Shown here: piece by piece, positions 1 through 7,450 of the stretch
Layout: every line of letters begins with the position of its first letter
How positions within the stretch are numbered: position 1 is the stretch's first letter
From: an uncultured Alphaproteobacteria bacterium
GTDB taxonomy: Bacteria; Pseudomonadota; Alphaproteobacteria; RF32; CAG-239
NCBI GenBank assembly: GCA_934254915.1
Contig: CAKQMH010000009.1
Span: 1 to 64,000, forward strand
Length of the DNA stretch: 64,000 nucleotides
Reading direction: 5' to 3'
Translations under genes and position numbers: made by a program
Notes under the pieces: generated by a model
Told to the model about the DNA's origin: nothing
What the model saw: only the letters and a program-made list of their open reading frames with translations
Databases searched by the model: none

Positions 1-172
1 GAACGATAGTTGAAGCGGACTTACGAAGTAATGTCCGAAGCGGGTAGTTGGCGAAAACGAGCATTGAGGCTTAGTTGGCAAACTTGGCGAAATGCGAAGT
101 TTGAGGCTTACGACGCGAAAGGGGCCCGTTGCTGATGCAATGGGAATTTACATTCTTACTAGCGGCACCATT
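1..172. repeat. 172-bp direct repeat, copy 1
   Basis: This segment recurs at 209-380 with only two substitutions, so 170 of 172 positions match. It is GC-richer than the flanking DNA and can fold: CCCGTTGC pairs with GCAATGGG (one G-U pair) around a four-base loop at about 125-144, GGAC pairs with GTCC around 18-40, and AAACTT pairs with AAGTTT around 83-105. It ends in GCGGCACCATT and is followed directly by a terminator hairpin, which suggests the 3' part of a transcribed structured RNA. No open reading frame explains its conservation. Copy 1 starts at the window edge, so the true unit may extend to the left. Its function is unknown. Confidence 0.8.
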
Positions 173-176
173 AAAG

Positions 177-201
177 AAGCCTCCCTTGTGGAGGCTTTTT
201 T
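177..201 (+). terminator. Intrinsic terminator after repeat copy 1
   Basis: AAGCCTCC pairs with GGAGGCTT around a five-base loop and runs into six T residues. It lies directly after the first 172-bp repeat copy. Confidence 0.75.
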
Positions 202-208
202 AATGGTA

Positions 209-380
209 GAACGATAGTTGAAGCGGACTTACGAAGTAATGTCCGAAGCGGGTAGTTGGCGAAAACGAGCATTGAGGCTTAGTTGACAAACTTGGCGAAA
301 TGCGAAGTTTGAGGCTTACGACGCGAAAGGGGCCCGTTGCTAATGCAATGGGAATTTACATTCTTACTAGCGGCACCATT
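209..380. repeat. 172-bp direct repeat, copy 2
   Basis: This is the second copy of the 1-172 element, offset by exactly 208 bp. The two differences are G to A in the 'agttggcaa' stretch and G to A in the loop of the CCCGTTGC/GCAATGGG hairpin; the latter leaves the stem intact. The DNA after the copy differs from that after copy 1, but again forms a terminator. A structured RNA gene in tandem is the simplest reading, though this is inference. Confidence 0.8.
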
Positions 381-389
381 TTTGAGATT

Positions 390-418
390 TCCGCATTTAT
401 TGCGGATTTTTTGTTTTT
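390..418 (+). terminator. Intrinsic terminator after repeat copy 2
   Basis: TCCGCA pairs with TGCGGA around TTTAT, followed by TTTTTTGTTTTT. Its sequence is unrelated to the terminator after copy 1, yet it sits in the same place relative to the repeat. Confidence 0.75.
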
Positions 419-524
419 AAACAAGCACTTATTTAGTCCGATTTTGACGGTTTTGAAAATAGCAATTTTTCATAAATTATCGGACTTTTTGTGTGAAAAC
501 TAATAAAACCAAGCGTTTTAATTG

Positions 525-649
525 TGTCGTTGAGTTTTACATACCACATAGCTTTTTCCTTTCATAAATAGCTTTTCACTCATCAACTATTTATATTATA
601 CGGTGTATTTTCTTTATTGGGAGCCCTAAAACTCACAAACTCAATGACA
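525..649. other. Imperfect inverted repeat flanking 99 bp; possible recombinase site
   Basis: The left arm TGTCGTTGAGTTT (525-537) matches the reverse complement of the right arm (637-649) at 12 of 13 positions. The AT-rich 99 bp between them contains TATATTATA-like promoter sequence. A serine recombinase of the invertase/resolvase type lies about 750 bp away, so a small invertible segment is possible. No inversion is visible here, and a chance repeat cannot be excluded. The wider gene-free stretch 419-773 shows nothing else. Confidence 0.3.
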
Positions 650-773
650 TTTTGCTACGATAACAGCTTACGCAGGTAGTGTTACGTTTGATAAAAAATG
701 ACACCGGCTCAACGCCGATGCCATTAGATTTTGTTTTAAATGGCCTTTAACCAGTCCTATTCTTAGCGTATAC

Positions 774-1169
774 TTATAATCTACCTCCAATTTTTTGCAT
801 CCTAAGCTTAGCATTTCGCTTTTCGAAATCATCTTTTCGCTTTTGGATTCTCTTTTCTCGGTTTTCCGCTTGTAACTGAGGGTCTGCTTTTTCAGCTTTA
901 TATTGTTCAACAAAGCCATCTAAGTTACCAATTTTAAATATACTTTCACGAAAATTTCTTTCCATCATAGCCGCATTTTCGTTAGCCAAAGTTTCGTCCA
1001 CTGTTATATAGGGCGGAAGACGCTTAACAAATCCTCTATAAGCATCAGCTTCTTCTTTGGCAAAATAAGTAACTGCCTCATATTGTTCAGGTGTTATTTC
1101 TCGCCCATATTCTTGAGTTGCAAGTTTCGCTCTAGCAGCAGTTGTTTTATTAGCTGTTACCTCAGTCAT
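774..1169 (-). CDS. Hypothetical charged protein
   Basis: The 131-residue product is not recognised. It has no signal peptide or membrane segment. It is strongly charged, especially in the last 40 residues, which are rich in Lys, Arg and Glu and probably helical. GTG at 1172 directly precedes ATG at 1169; the ATG is preferred because GGAG lies seven bases upstream of it. The gene stands alone, pointing away from the serine recombinase, in an AT-rich region with repeats and a Fic gene. An accessory origin is therefore plausible. The good ribosome-binding site and coding-like composition support a real gene. Confidence 0.55.
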   Translation of the reverse strand: MTEVTANKTTAARAKLATQEYGREITPEQYEAVTYFAKEEADAYRGFVKRLPPYITVDETLANENAAMMERNFRESIFKIGNLDGFVEQYKAEKADPQLQAENREKRIQKRKDDFEKRNAKLRMQKIGGRL

Positions 1170-1392
1170 CACACTTCTCCCATAATTAAGTTACTTTATA
1201 TATATTATACACAAACCAACCTTTGTGGCCGGTTGCTCAAGAGGCTGATGTATCCCGAAACAAAAGAAAACAAGCTGTTATATTTCCTCGATTTTTTATG
1301 AAGAGGAAAAAGTGCGAAACTTATCAAAATCGGTTGATTTTATCGTTCTAATAAATTGACCGGTATTTTTAAGAAAATTTAAGGAGAAAACA

Positions 1393-1992
1393 ATGTCTGT
1401 TATTGGTTATATTCGGGTTAGTTCCGCTAAGCAAACTCTAGAACATCAACACTTTGAGATTGAACAGTATGCAAAAAATCAGGGATTACAAATTGATGAT
1501 TGGGTTGAAGAAAAAATATCTTCCCGAAAGGCACTAAAAAACCGCAAACTTGGTGTTTTATTAGATAATTTGCAGGAAAATGATATTTTAATCTCTTGTG
1601 AAATCTCCCGATTAGGCAGATCTTTGCTTGAAGTTATGCGAATTTTAGAAACCTGCTTAAATAAAAATTGTCAGGTCTGGACAATCAAAGAAAATTATCG
1701 CTTGGGTAATGATATACAGAGTAAAGTTCTGGCCTTTGCTTTCGGCTTGGCTGCAGAGATTGAAAGAAACCTTATCTCTCAACGCACAAAATCATCTCTT
1801 GCCAACATCAAAGCATCTGGCAAAAAGCTCGGACGTCCGTTTTCTGCAGAATCAAAAAAGCTGAAACTCTCAAGGAATACAAGAAAAATAAAGAATTTAC
1901 TAGCCAAAGGCATTTCCAAATCACAAATAGCCCAAATCCTCGGTGTCCAACGCAGCACATTAAGACGGTTTATTGAAAGAATGTTGTCATAA
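1393..1992 (+). CDS. Serine site-specific recombinase (invertase/resolvase family)
   Basis: The 199-residue protein has the small serine recombinase layout. The N-terminal catalytic domain begins IGYIRVSS, with Ser10 as the expected nucleophile and Arg8 next to it. The conserved ISRLGRS segment and the long E helix (LAAEIERNLISQRT) follow, then GKKLGRP leads into a C-terminal helix-turn-helix (about 165-195, ISKSQIAQILGVQRSTLRRFI). Members of this family invert or resolve DNA between short inverted or direct sites. The length fits Hin- or Mpi-type invertases rather than large serine integrases. AGGAG precedes the ATG. Candidate target sites are the inverted repeat at 525-649 and the 172-bp direct repeats, but nothing in the sequence proves the link. 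Confidence 0.88.
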   Translation: MSVIGYIRVSSAKQTLEHQHFEIEQYAKNQGLQIDDWVEEKISSRKALKNRKLGVLLDNLQENDILISCEISRLGRSLLEVMRILETCLNKNCQVWTIKENYRLGNDIQSKVLAFAFGLAAEIERNLISQRTKSSLANIKASGKKLGRPFSAESKKLKLSRNTRKIKNLLAKGISKSQIAQILGVQRSTLRRFIERMLS

Positions 1993-2012
1993 ACAAAAAA
2001 TATTTGCTGTTT

Positions 2013-2990
2013 TTATTCTTCAATCTGCCAATGACCGTTTTTATCAGCCCCAATACGCTTTATTAAGCCGTTTGTCTGTAACTTTTTCATATTTGCAATG
2101 ATATTTTTTTTGGCAATTCCAACAATATCTGCCAATTCCTCTTGTGTTATAAATGGATTAACTTTTATTGCATCCATAATTTTTTGCTGATTTACAGTAA
2201 CCTTTGTACTAACCTTTACAGTAACCTTTTTTTCTGATTTAATAATTTCTTCTATTGTATCAAAAATTAATGTAAGCATAAATTCAATAAAGCGAGTGCT
2301 ATCACCGGCGGCATCACTCTTACCTAAAGCATTATAATATTCTTCCTGATTTTCTTTTACCAAGGTTTCAACAGGAAGCCATGCGAAAACTTCCTTCCAT
2401 TCTTTTAAGATAACAGTTTGCCATAAACGCCCCATTCGACCATTACCGTCTTGAAAAGGGTGAATAAACTCAAATTCGTAATGGAACACGCAGCTTTTTA
2501 TGAGCGGATGCATATCACTATTTTTTAACCATTTAAACAAATCCAGCATAAGCAGAGGAACACGACTAGCCGGAGGAGCAAGATGGACAACTTCTTTTCC
2601 GTTAAATACACCAACACCATCTGTTCTGTACTCTCCGTTTTTATCTACCAAGCCTTGCATCATTAGTTTATGTGCTTTAAGTAAATCTTTTTCTTGATAT
2701 GGTTTAAGCGATAAAAGTAAGTCATATGCTTGAATAGAGTTTTTTACTTCTGTTATTTCATTAGGGTTTCCTAAAACTCTCTTTCCGTCAATTATTGCGG
2801 TTATTTGTTCTAAACTTAAGCTGTTATTTTCAATAGCCAGAGAAGAATGAATAGTTTTTATTCTGTTTTCTTTTCTTAATTTAATTTGGTGAGGACTATT
2901 TTGAAGTGAATTTATCTCTCCAACCTTTTCTGAAATGTTGGAAATCAGCTCAATTATTTTTGGAGTAATTTTAAATGGTGGTTGATACAT
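2013..2990 (-). CDS. Fic family protein with C-terminal winged helix
   Basis: The 325-residue protein carries the Fic signature HPFQDGNGRMGR at residues 177-188, with His177 as the catalytic base. Fic enzymes usually transfer AMP from ATP to hydroxyl side chains of target proteins. An (S/T)xxxE(G/N) inhibitory motif is visible at residues 50-55 (SLAIEN), placing it in class II, where the inhibitory helix is in the same chain. No separate antitoxin is therefore needed. Residues about 265-320 (INPFITQEELADIVGIAKKNI) look like a winged helix, suggesting DNA binding or self-regulation. GGAGG lies six bases before the ATG. It is convergent with the serine recombinase, and the pair looks like accessory DNA. 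Confidence 0.9.
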   Translation of the reverse strand: MYQPPFKITPKIIELISNISEKVGEINSLQNSPHQIKLRKENRIKTIHSSLAIENNSLSLEQITAIIDGKRVLGNPNEITEVKNSIQAYDLLLSLKPYQEKDLLKAHKLMMQGLVDKNGEYRTDGVGVFNGKEVVHLAPPASRVPLLMLDLFKWLKNSDMHPLIKSCVFHYEFEFIHPFQDGNGRMGRLWQTVILKEWKEVFAWLPVETLVKENQEEYYNALGKSDAAGDSTRFIEFMLTLIFDTIEEIIKSEKKVTVKVSTKVTVNQQKIMDAIKVNPFITQEELADIVGIAKKNIIANMKKLQTNGLIKRIGADKNGHWQIEE

Positions 2991-3122
2991 TTTATACCTC
3001 CTTCATAGCCGTATCCAATGGCAAACCTGTCACAATAAAAAACTCTTCATATATTATCGGTTAATTTTACTAAGATTCTTCTAAAAAGCAACTTCATACA
3101 CAAATTTTTGCATAATTTTATG

Positions 3123-3255
3123 TTAAGACATTATCCTCAAACAACTCAAGTTTTCTGCTCAAAATCTTAAAATCCTCATAAAATTTAGTCCGATAATTGC
3201 CCAATATCACACACGATTTATCAGTTTCGGTATCAATCTCAAGATACTTATCCAA
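3123..3255 (-). pseudogene. Remnant of an unidentified gene
   Basis: On the minus strand this stretch reads open for about 44 codons with coding-like composition (LDKYLEIDTETDK at the start, KLELFEDNVLT at the end) and then stops. A stop lies just upstream and there is no start codon with a ribosome-binding site. It resembles the 3' end of a deleted gene; the family is not recognised. The rest of the gene-free stretch 2991-3345 shows nothing else. Confidence 0.3.
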
Positions 3256-3345
3256 GGCTCAACAAACATATGAAAATACTTGCAAACGTAAAAAATAGAT
3301 GTTTTAATTTTATAAATTAAACTAACAGGTACGGAGGTAATGTTT

Positions 3346-3765
3346 ATGAAAACTTTTGGACAACAGGTTTTAATCTTGGGTGGATTTTACTTTATTACCT
3401 CCTTTTTATTTTCTTTAGGAAGCAGCATTGTTTTTGCTGCCTTTAATCAGATGATGTTCGTAGCATTCATTGTTTTGCTCATCGGCTTATGTTTTAAGGG
3501 AAAATATAATTTTTTGACCAGTCTTCAAAATAAATTTATAAAAAGCTGTAATTATTTGTTGGGGCTTGGTGTTGTTCAATATTTTGCAACTTTTTTTATA
3601 ATAATTCCGGGAATATTTTATGGCTATAAAGCCAGTCAAGCGCAATATAACGGTCTGGAAATTCCTCCCGCACCAGTGGAATATTTGCAAATTGCAGGTT
3701 ATGCATATTGGGCAATTTTACTCGTTTCGTTGATTTGGGCAACGTATCGGAATTTTAAAAAATAG
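3346..3765 (+). CDS. Small integral membrane protein
   Basis: The 139-residue product has four predicted membrane segments (about 8-30, 35-50, 66-88 and 113-130) and little else, ending in a basic tail. Two in-frame ATGs are possible. The second (3346) is chosen because GGAGG lies eight bases upstream, whereas the first (3340) is only two bases from it. The family is not recognised. The next gene, 3885-4286, has a similar length, a similar start (MK, two to four residues, then an I/LGG-Y/F hydrophobic run) and similar topology. The two may be old tandem duplicates. Confidence 0.65.
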   Translation: MKTFGQQVLILGGFYFITSFLFSLGSSIVFAAFNQMMFVAFIVLLIGLCFKGKYNFLTSLQNKFIKSCNYLLGLGVVQYFATFFIIIPGIFYGYKASQAQYNGLEIPPAPVEYLQIAGYAYWAILLVSLIWATYRNFKK

Positions 3766-3884
3766 AGTTGAAAACACATTCCGTTGACACTAATTTGTGC
3801 TGTTCCATACACAATTTCTACGGAAAATAAATTTATTGATAAAAGTGTTACTAAACTAAAATTAAATAAAAAGGAGGCTAAACA

Positions 3885-4286
3885 ATGAAATTATGGTCAA
3901 GAGAAGCCCTGATGATAGGGGGAATTTATAGTGTTTTAAGCGCTCCTTTTTTAATATTAAAAACACCACTAACAGAGCAAATAGATTTATTTTTGTTTTT
4001 TATGTTTATTGTATGTATGTTTTTACTTTATTGGTCTAAATTTTCTTCGTTGATTAGTAAACAAACGGGCAACTTTCCGAAACTTTCGTATTATCTGATA
4101 TCTATCGGATGGCTTCCTTATTTTCTCATCATTGGAATCTTTGCCACTTTTATATGTGCCGGCGTCTTTTCTTGGAATGATAATGTTTTGAACAGAACGA
4201 TAGGCGTTTTTAACTTAATTTGCTCATGGGGACTACCGGTTTCACTGATTGTTGCTTATATCAGAACGAAGATTAAAGTTATTTGA
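3885..4286 (+). CDS. Small integral membrane protein, possible paralogue of the preceding gene
   Basis: The 133-residue product has four predicted membrane segments and a short basic tail (RTKIKVI). It starts MKLWSREALMIGGIY, comparable to MKTFGQQVLILGGFY in the gene at 3346, and both have a second hydrophobic segment at the same distance. AGGAGG lies upstream of the ATG. No catalytic motif is visible and no function can be assigned. A short GCCCAA/TTGGGC hairpin follows the stop. Confidence 0.65.
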   Translation: MKLWSREALMIGGIYSVLSAPFLILKTPLTEQIDLFLFFMFIVCMFLLYWSKFSSLISKQTGNFPKLSYYLISIGWLPYFLIIGIFATFICAGVFSWNDNVLNRTIGVFNLICSWGLPVSLIVAYIRTKIKVI

Positions 4287-4293
4287 TTAATAA

Positions 4294-4320
4294 TGCCCAA
4301 GGATAGTTTGGGCTGTTTTA
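4294..4320 (+). terminator. Weak intrinsic terminator
   Basis: GCCCAA pairs with TTGGGC around a short loop and is followed by TGTTTTA. The T-run is poor, so termination may be partial. Confidence 0.4.
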
Positions 4321-4475
4321 TGCAAAAAATATTTTGATATTGTGTTTTTTCTTAAGGCCAAGTAGTTAGGCTTTCACGTTTTCATAACATTTCTAATTAT
4401 CAATTGCCTCAAAAACTTTACTTTTTTCCTGCTGTATAGTACAAATAAATAAAGCTATGAGGAGGGAAGAATTTT

Positions 4476-5126
4476 ATGAGCATAAAATACTGCATTTGGG
4501 ATGTCGGGCACACCATATATCCGTATACTCTGGCTTATCTTAACAAATGGGCGTTTGCACATACGATCGATAAAGCGGCCTATCAAAACCAAGGCGGTAT
4601 AAAAGCTTTTGATTATGATCCCTATATGTCCGGCAAAATTAATGATGAGGAGTTTGCCCGTAGCTTTTGCCATCAATATAATATCCCTTTTGAGCGGCAA
4701 ACCTTGCTCGCAATTAATGAAGCGATGCATCAGGGCGTAGGTGATTTTTTCCCCGAAACTCTGCAGACAATGGCTTTTTTATCTGAACAGGGCATCACAA
4801 ACGGTATTTTATCCAATGCTCTGCCGTTACTGAAAGACACCGCGCCGCAGCAAATAAAACCCGAATATTGCTTTCCGTCATATGAGCTGAAACTGTTAAA
4901 ACCGAATCCCGAAATTTATCATGAAGTGCGCCGTCGCCTAGGCTGCCGCTTTGACGAGATGATTTTTGTTGATGATAAAAAAGAAAATGTCCAAGCCGCT
5001 GCAAGTTTGGGCATACACGGCATCGTCTATGATAAAAACACTATCAAAGTGCAGTGTGAAACGATTGTAAAATCCGCCGCCAAAGAATTGCCTCACGACT
5101 TTATGCATTCAGGCTATGATCGATAG
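4476..5126 (+). CDS. HAD superfamily hydrolase (HAD-IA)
   Basis: The 216-residue protein has the four haloacid dehalogenase motifs. Motif I is WDVGHT (Asp9), motif II is ILSN near residue 111, motif III is the Lys in LKPNPEIY, and motif IV is IFVDD. A helical cap lies between motifs I and II. These enzymes are usually small-molecule phosphatases using the first Asp as nucleophile. The second Asp of the usual DxDxT is Gly here (DVGHT). That also occurs in the YihX-type sugar-phosphatase branch, so activity is not excluded. GGAGGG precedes the ATG. The gene stands alone and its substrate cannot be read from context. Confidence 0.8.
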   Translation: MSIKYCIWDVGHTIYPYTLAYLNKWAFAHTIDKAAYQNQGGIKAFDYDPYMSGKINDEEFARSFCHQYNIPFERQTLLAINEAMHQGVGDFFPETLQTMAFLSEQGITNGILSNALPLLKDTAPQQIKPEYCFPSYELKLLKPNPEIYHEVRRRLGCRFDEMIFVDDKKENVQAAASLGIHGIVYDKNTIKVQCETIVKSAAKELPHDFMHSGYDR

Positions 5127-5155
5127 GACGTATCAACACGATCGAAAAACGTTTT

Positions 5156-5524
5156 TTACATCGTGCCGCCGGATTGGATAATGTCATAATCGGCAACTTT
5201 GCCGGACTTGGCAAAACCTATAAACAGGTTTGTTTCTTCATAAGTATAGTCATCTTGAAACCAAGACATAACCCAACCGACAACCGGAATCAACCAATGA
5301 TACCTTCCGGCACCGGAGATTTTTCGATATTCATAATATTCCAAATTGTTTTTCTGAAATACAAGATTAGGTGTGCCGAATTTTTCTCGAGCCTCAGACT
5401 TGGACGTAACCTCAGCCATTTGGCTTTCGATTTGGTTGCGGTTGCTGCCCAGTTTGGTGTTGCCGATTGTGGTGCTGCACGAACTCAGAATGATTAGGGC
5501 GATTAGTAATAAAAATTTTTTCAT
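5156..5524 (-). CDS. Small lipoprotein, SmpA/BamE-like in part
   Basis: The 122-residue precursor starts MKKFLLLIALIILSSC, a clear lipoprotein signal with Cys16 at the processing site. Residues 25-70 contain a short helical stretch, then FGTPNLVF and YYEYR. This resembles the G-x-P and aromatic pattern of SmpA/OmlA-type lipoproteins, but similarity is too slight for a firm call. A hydrophobic segment near 79-90 (WLIPVVGWVMSW) is followed by an acidic stretch. AGGAGG precedes the start. It lies 9 bp after another lipoprotein gene on the same strand, so the two are probably cotranscribed. Confidence 0.65.
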   Translation of the reverse strand: MKKFLLLIALIILSSCSTTIGNTKLGSNRNQIESQMAEVTSKSEAREKFGTPNLVFQKNNLEYYEYRKISGAGRYHWLIPVVGWVMSWFQDDYTYEETNLFIGFAKSGKVADYDIIQSGGTM

Positions 5525-5533
5525 CTGAGCCTC

Positions 5534-6163
5534 CTATTGAACCTTAGCCAAACGAACAACAAAATCTTGTCCGAATAATTGTTGCCATTCATCTTTTTGA
5601 CTAAACGAGATATCATCGGTTTTATCGGTAATGCTGAAAGAATTAGCCTTAACATGGCCGTCTGCGGCTACTTCATTATCGGTTTTATTCAGTGCAAAAT
5701 GTCCGATATAAGTAACTTCTTGCGGGCGTACCGTAAAGCGGATTTGGCTGTCGCCTTCATAATGTTCGTCGGTTTCAACCACCGTGCGTACTACTGTTGT
5801 ATTGCCGTAATGTTCGGTAGTGGTGTAAATATATTGCAAATAAAGATTCGTAACCTCATATGTGCCGATGGGCAGCATTGCGGTGTCATATTTGTTGCCG
5901 TCGAGTATGGTACTCATATAAAAAACTTCATTAGTCTTAATATTTTTGAAGGCGATAATATCGTTATAGTTCACTCCGAAGAAACCATCATCAGAAACAT
6001 TATCGGATAAGGAGGCAATAACCACGCCGCGTGCGCCGCTTTCAAATAATTCTTGACGAAATTGCCGACTGCCTCGCAGCAAATCGCTTTCATTCGGGGT
6101 CTGAGGTATAGCGCACCCGACCACAGCTAAACAAACAATCAACTCCCAAAACAATTTACGCAT
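5534..6163 (-). CDS. Lipoprotein of unknown function
   Basis: The 209-residue precursor begins with a short signal and the lipobox AVVGC (Cys17). The rest is beta-rich, with many Thr and Tyr (IYTTTEHYGNTTVVRTVVETD), and contains a 'V-R-P-Q-E-V-T-Y-I-G-H-F' strand typical of exported beta-sandwich proteins. No catalytic motif is visible. AAGGAG precedes the ATG. It is the upstream member of a two-gene lipoprotein unit with 5156-5524. Attachment to the outer membrane is likely because no Asp follows the Cys. Confidence 0.65.
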   Translation of the reverse strand: MRKLFWELIVCLAVVGCAIPQTPNESDLLRGSRQFRQELFESGARGVVIASLSDNVSDDGFFGVNYNDIIAFKNIKTNEVFYMSTILDGNKYDTAMLPIGTYEVTNLYLQYIYTTTEHYGNTTVVRTVVETDEHYEGDSQIRFTVRPQEVTYIGHFALNKTDNEVAADGHVKANSFSITDKTDDISFSQKDEWQQLFGQDFVVRLAKVQ

Positions 6164-6344
6164 TGCCTGCTCCTTAATAAAATCGTCGATACTGAAATTG
6201 CCTTAAAGTCCTAATTCAGATTAACGAAATTTAGTTAAAAGTAAAGGCCAAATTTGGTGTTGCAGATTAAGCTTTTATTCTTTATTGCGTAAATCTGATT
6301 TATCGCAATCGAAAACAAAATGACTAGACGGGGTTAAGACTTAG

Positions 6345-6592
6345 TTTGGTATTAAATTCGGCTTATTTAGTCTTAAATGGCAATTAGGCGTTATCGGTCT
6401 GGCGGTACTTGGATATTTTACTTTGCGTGTGATATTGCAAGAGGTCTTGACTTGTGCTTTTTATCGAGCTGCTCCGCACGCTTTGGCCGGTGATGAAAAA
6501 ATCGAAACTTCAGCTAATGTAGTGAGCTTTGTGCTTTTTTTTTGGTCGCCGGTTCGGTTATTGTTGCAATGATTTATTCCTTGCTTTCATAA
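6345..6592 (+). pseudogene. Decayed small membrane protein gene
   Basis: From 6345 the plus strand reads open through a hydrophobic segment (LGVIGLAVLGYFTLRVIL) and a second one (NVVSFVLFF). It then meets a run of nine T residues, after which a different frame continues with VAGSVIVAMIYSLLS and a stop at 6590-6592. A frameshift in the T-run would join them into a two-TM protein of about 80 residues. There is no start codon with a ribosome-binding site, and a stop lies just upstream. The stretch 6164-6344 shows nothing else. Confidence 0.45.
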
Positions 6593-6600
6593 GCAAAATA

Positions 6601-6631
6601 AAACAGCGAAACTATAAAAGTTTCGCTGTTT
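6601..6631 (-). terminator. Intrinsic terminator of the dnaE to EF-hand run
   Basis: AAACAGCGAAACT pairs perfectly with AGTTTCGCTGTTT around ATAAA. On the minus strand it is followed by TTATTTT, about 20 bp after the EF-hand gene. Confidence 0.8.
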
Positions 6632-6651
6632 GGGGTATATTCGACCGGTAA

Positions 6652-7428
6652 TTAATCAGTTACCAAAATCTCATTAAAGTTATTGATATATTCCTCTTTG
6701 GTAAGACAAGCCGAATTGGCTTTCTTTTCGTTTCGATACATTTCTTGCCAGTCATTTTTGGTCATTTGATAGTGAACAGATTCTTGATTGTTAGTTTTAT
6801 CTTGTGCAAAAATAAGCATATAATCAACATATTCTTCTTCGGTAACACAGCCATTTTTATCTTTGTCCATCTGAAAATAATTTTCATCGGCCATCGCGTT
6901 GGAGATGTTGGCTATAAAATTATCCGCTAGTTTTTCAGTAGGAACTTCTTTCAGCTGCCCTAAAGCAGATTTTAACTTCTCCATGTTAGCTTCGTTTTCC
7001 GCTACCATTTCTTCTGGTGATTTTGTTATTAAGTCTTGCATTTTGGCGATGTGTGCCATAGCCTCGAATTCCGCTTCTTTTTGCATAAACGCAACATATT
7101 CCTTTTTATCAAGTTTATAATCGTTGTTTTTATCAACTTGAGTAAAATATTCTTGTAGCCGCGTTTTCTTGGCACTTTTTTCGTCAGCTGTTAAATTGAT
7201 TTCAAAATCAACACTGTTGATTATCATCGCCAATTCATTTTCCGAAACAAAACCATCGCTGTTTATGTCAGCTAATCCAAAGCCGTCTGCCAGCATTTCC
7301 ACGCTTTCATTGGATTTGATATTGGTTTTAACAAATCGTTCAGATGCTATCAGGGATAAATCTTGAGCCATAACTATCGACACAAGCAAAAAGTATCCTC
7401 CGACTAAACAGATAAACTTGCGTAACAA
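6652..7428 (-). CDS. Exported EF-hand calcium-binding protein
   Basis: The 258-residue precursor has a signal peptide ending near MAQD (residues 1-21), so the protein is probably periplasmic. Three EF-hand loops are visible: DINSDGFVSENE (54-65), DKNNDYKLDKKE (99-110) and DKDKNGCVTEEE (188-199). The first fits the calcium-loop consensus best. A helical spacer of about 70 residues separates the second and third. No enzyme domain is seen, so a calcium-binding or structural role is likely. The start is TTG: GAGGTGA lies about seven bases upstream and no suitable ATG exists. It is last in a minus-strand run with two membrane proteins and dnaE. Confidence 0.8.
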   Translation of the reverse strand: MLRKFICLVGGYFLLVSIVMAQDLSLIASERFVKTNIKSNESVEMLADGFGLADINSDGFVSENELAMIINSVDFEINLTADEKSAKKTRLQEYFTQVDKNNDYKLDKKEYVAFMQKEAEFEAMAHIAKMQDLITKSPEEMVAENEANMEKLKSALGQLKEVPTEKLADNFIANISNAMADENYFQMDKDKNGCVTEEEYVDYMLIFAQDKTNNQESVHYQMTKNDWQEMYRNEKKANSACLTKEEYINNFNEILVTD

Positions 7429-7450
7429 TTTCTGTTCACCTCACGCCCTA

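Noticed and set aside
97..172. tRNA or tmRNA ending in GGCACCA at the end of the 172-bp repeat
   Set aside because: No GTTCRA-like T-loop is present and no complementary 5' acceptor strand (TGCCGC) lies upstream.
668..919. 83-codon minus-strand ORF overlapping the gene at 774-1169
   Set aside because: It lacks a ribosome-binding site, and the overlapping frame has both a good site and better composition.
1..3300. Prophage or integrative element
   Set aside because: Only one small serine recombinase and no structural, replication or transfer genes are present; no attachment sites could be shown.
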